This document shows, one piece after another, positions 5,482-5,694 of a stretch of 5,694 bases of DNA. The position numbers and the translations under genes are program-made. The stretch's first letter is position 1, and the number at the start of each line of letters is the position of its first letter. Source of the DNA: Ignavibacteriales bacterium (GTDB lineage: Bacteria; Bacteroidota; Ignavibacteria; Ignavibacteriales; Ignavibacteriaceae); the NCBI GenBank assembly GCA_020061995.1, contig JAGUXE010000225.1, forward strand, positions 1 to 5,694, in the 5' to 3' direction. The notes beneath the pieces are model-generated. The model ran no database searches. It was not told the DNA's origin and was given only the letters and a program-made list of their open reading frames with translations.

Positions 5482-5694
5482 ATGAATGAAGTATTAAAAT
5501 CAAAGTTGGAAAACTTACCTGATAAACCGGGGGTTTACCAATTTTTAAATGAGAATAACAAAGTGCTTTATATCGGTAAAGCCAAGAACTTAAAAAATAG
5601 AGTTCGTTCATATTTTCATTCCTCGGGCTTATCAAACCGTATAGCCATAATGGTAGGAAAAGTTATTGATCTTCAACTTATCATAACTGAAAAT
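5482..5694 (+). CDS. uvrC: UvrABC excinuclease subunit C, N-terminal part (3'-truncated)
   Basis: Only the first 71 codons are in the window; the full protein is usually about 600 residues. UvrC makes both incisions around a lesion in nucleotide excision repair after UvrA/UvrB loading. The visible part is the GIY-YIG nuclease domain that makes the 3' cut: LPDKPGVYQF (12-21) supplies the GVY strand, VLYIGKAKNLKNRVRSYF (28-45) supplies YIG with Y30 and K33, catalytic R40 and Y44. The metal-binding glutamate, within the usual 'EALLLE' stretch, would come just beyond the window end. The start is set by AGAGG (5472-5476), five bases before the ATG, and by the normal distance from Met to the LPDKPGVY motif; the overlapping ATG at 5486 is out of frame. 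The upstream terminator leaves only 14 nt for a leader, so how it is transcribed is unclear. Confidence 0.95.
   Translation, partial: MNEVLKSKLENLPDKPGVYQFLNENNKVLYIGKAKNLKNRVRSYFHSSGLSNRIAIMVGKVIDLQLIITEN

Overview
The window is ordinary chromosomal sequence from an AT-rich bacterium of the Bacteroidota/Chlorobiota group, most plausibly Ignavibacteria or a close relative. Three things point there. One is a secreted protein with a type IX secretion (Por) C-terminal domain that opens with the NYPNPFNP motif. Another is an exact Bacteroidota-type -7 element (TAnnTTTG) upstream of the tRNA gene. The third is a small RRM-plus-glycine RNA-binding protein of a kind common in these lineages. The assignment is inferred from protein and promoter style, not from a marker-gene comparison.

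All genes read left to right. Positions 1-1233 hold the 3' part of an M1-family metallopeptidase-like gene: the end of the peptidase helical region, a beta-rich linker and a HEAT-repeat tail. After 47 nt comes a T9SS-exported protein of unknown function (1281-2387). The RNase HIII gene rnhC (2406-3305) follows 18 nt later and is probably co-transcribed. A tRNA-Asp(GTC) gene (3400-3474) has its own recognisable promoter (3333-3363) and a compact hairpin terminator (3476-3500). A monocistronic RRM protein with an RGG-like tail (3628-3963) ends in a strong intrinsic terminator. glgC (4170-5411), for ADP-glucose synthesis, has the best Shine-Dalgarno sequence in the window and also ends in a strong terminator. 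The window closes with the first 71 codons of uvrC (5482-5694), whose start codon lies only 14 nt beyond the glgC terminator.

The genes do not form one pathway. They are separate units: proteolysis or surface function, R-loop/RNA-DNA hybrid repair, translation, RNA binding, glycogen synthesis and nucleotide excision repair. I found no mobile element, CRISPR array, phage remnant or toxin-antitoxin pair, and nothing that amounts to a new system. The points worth a second look are the uncharacterised body of the T9SS cargo protein, the repeat-built tail and long leader of the RRM gene, the tRNA promoter, and the position of the terminator just before uvrC.
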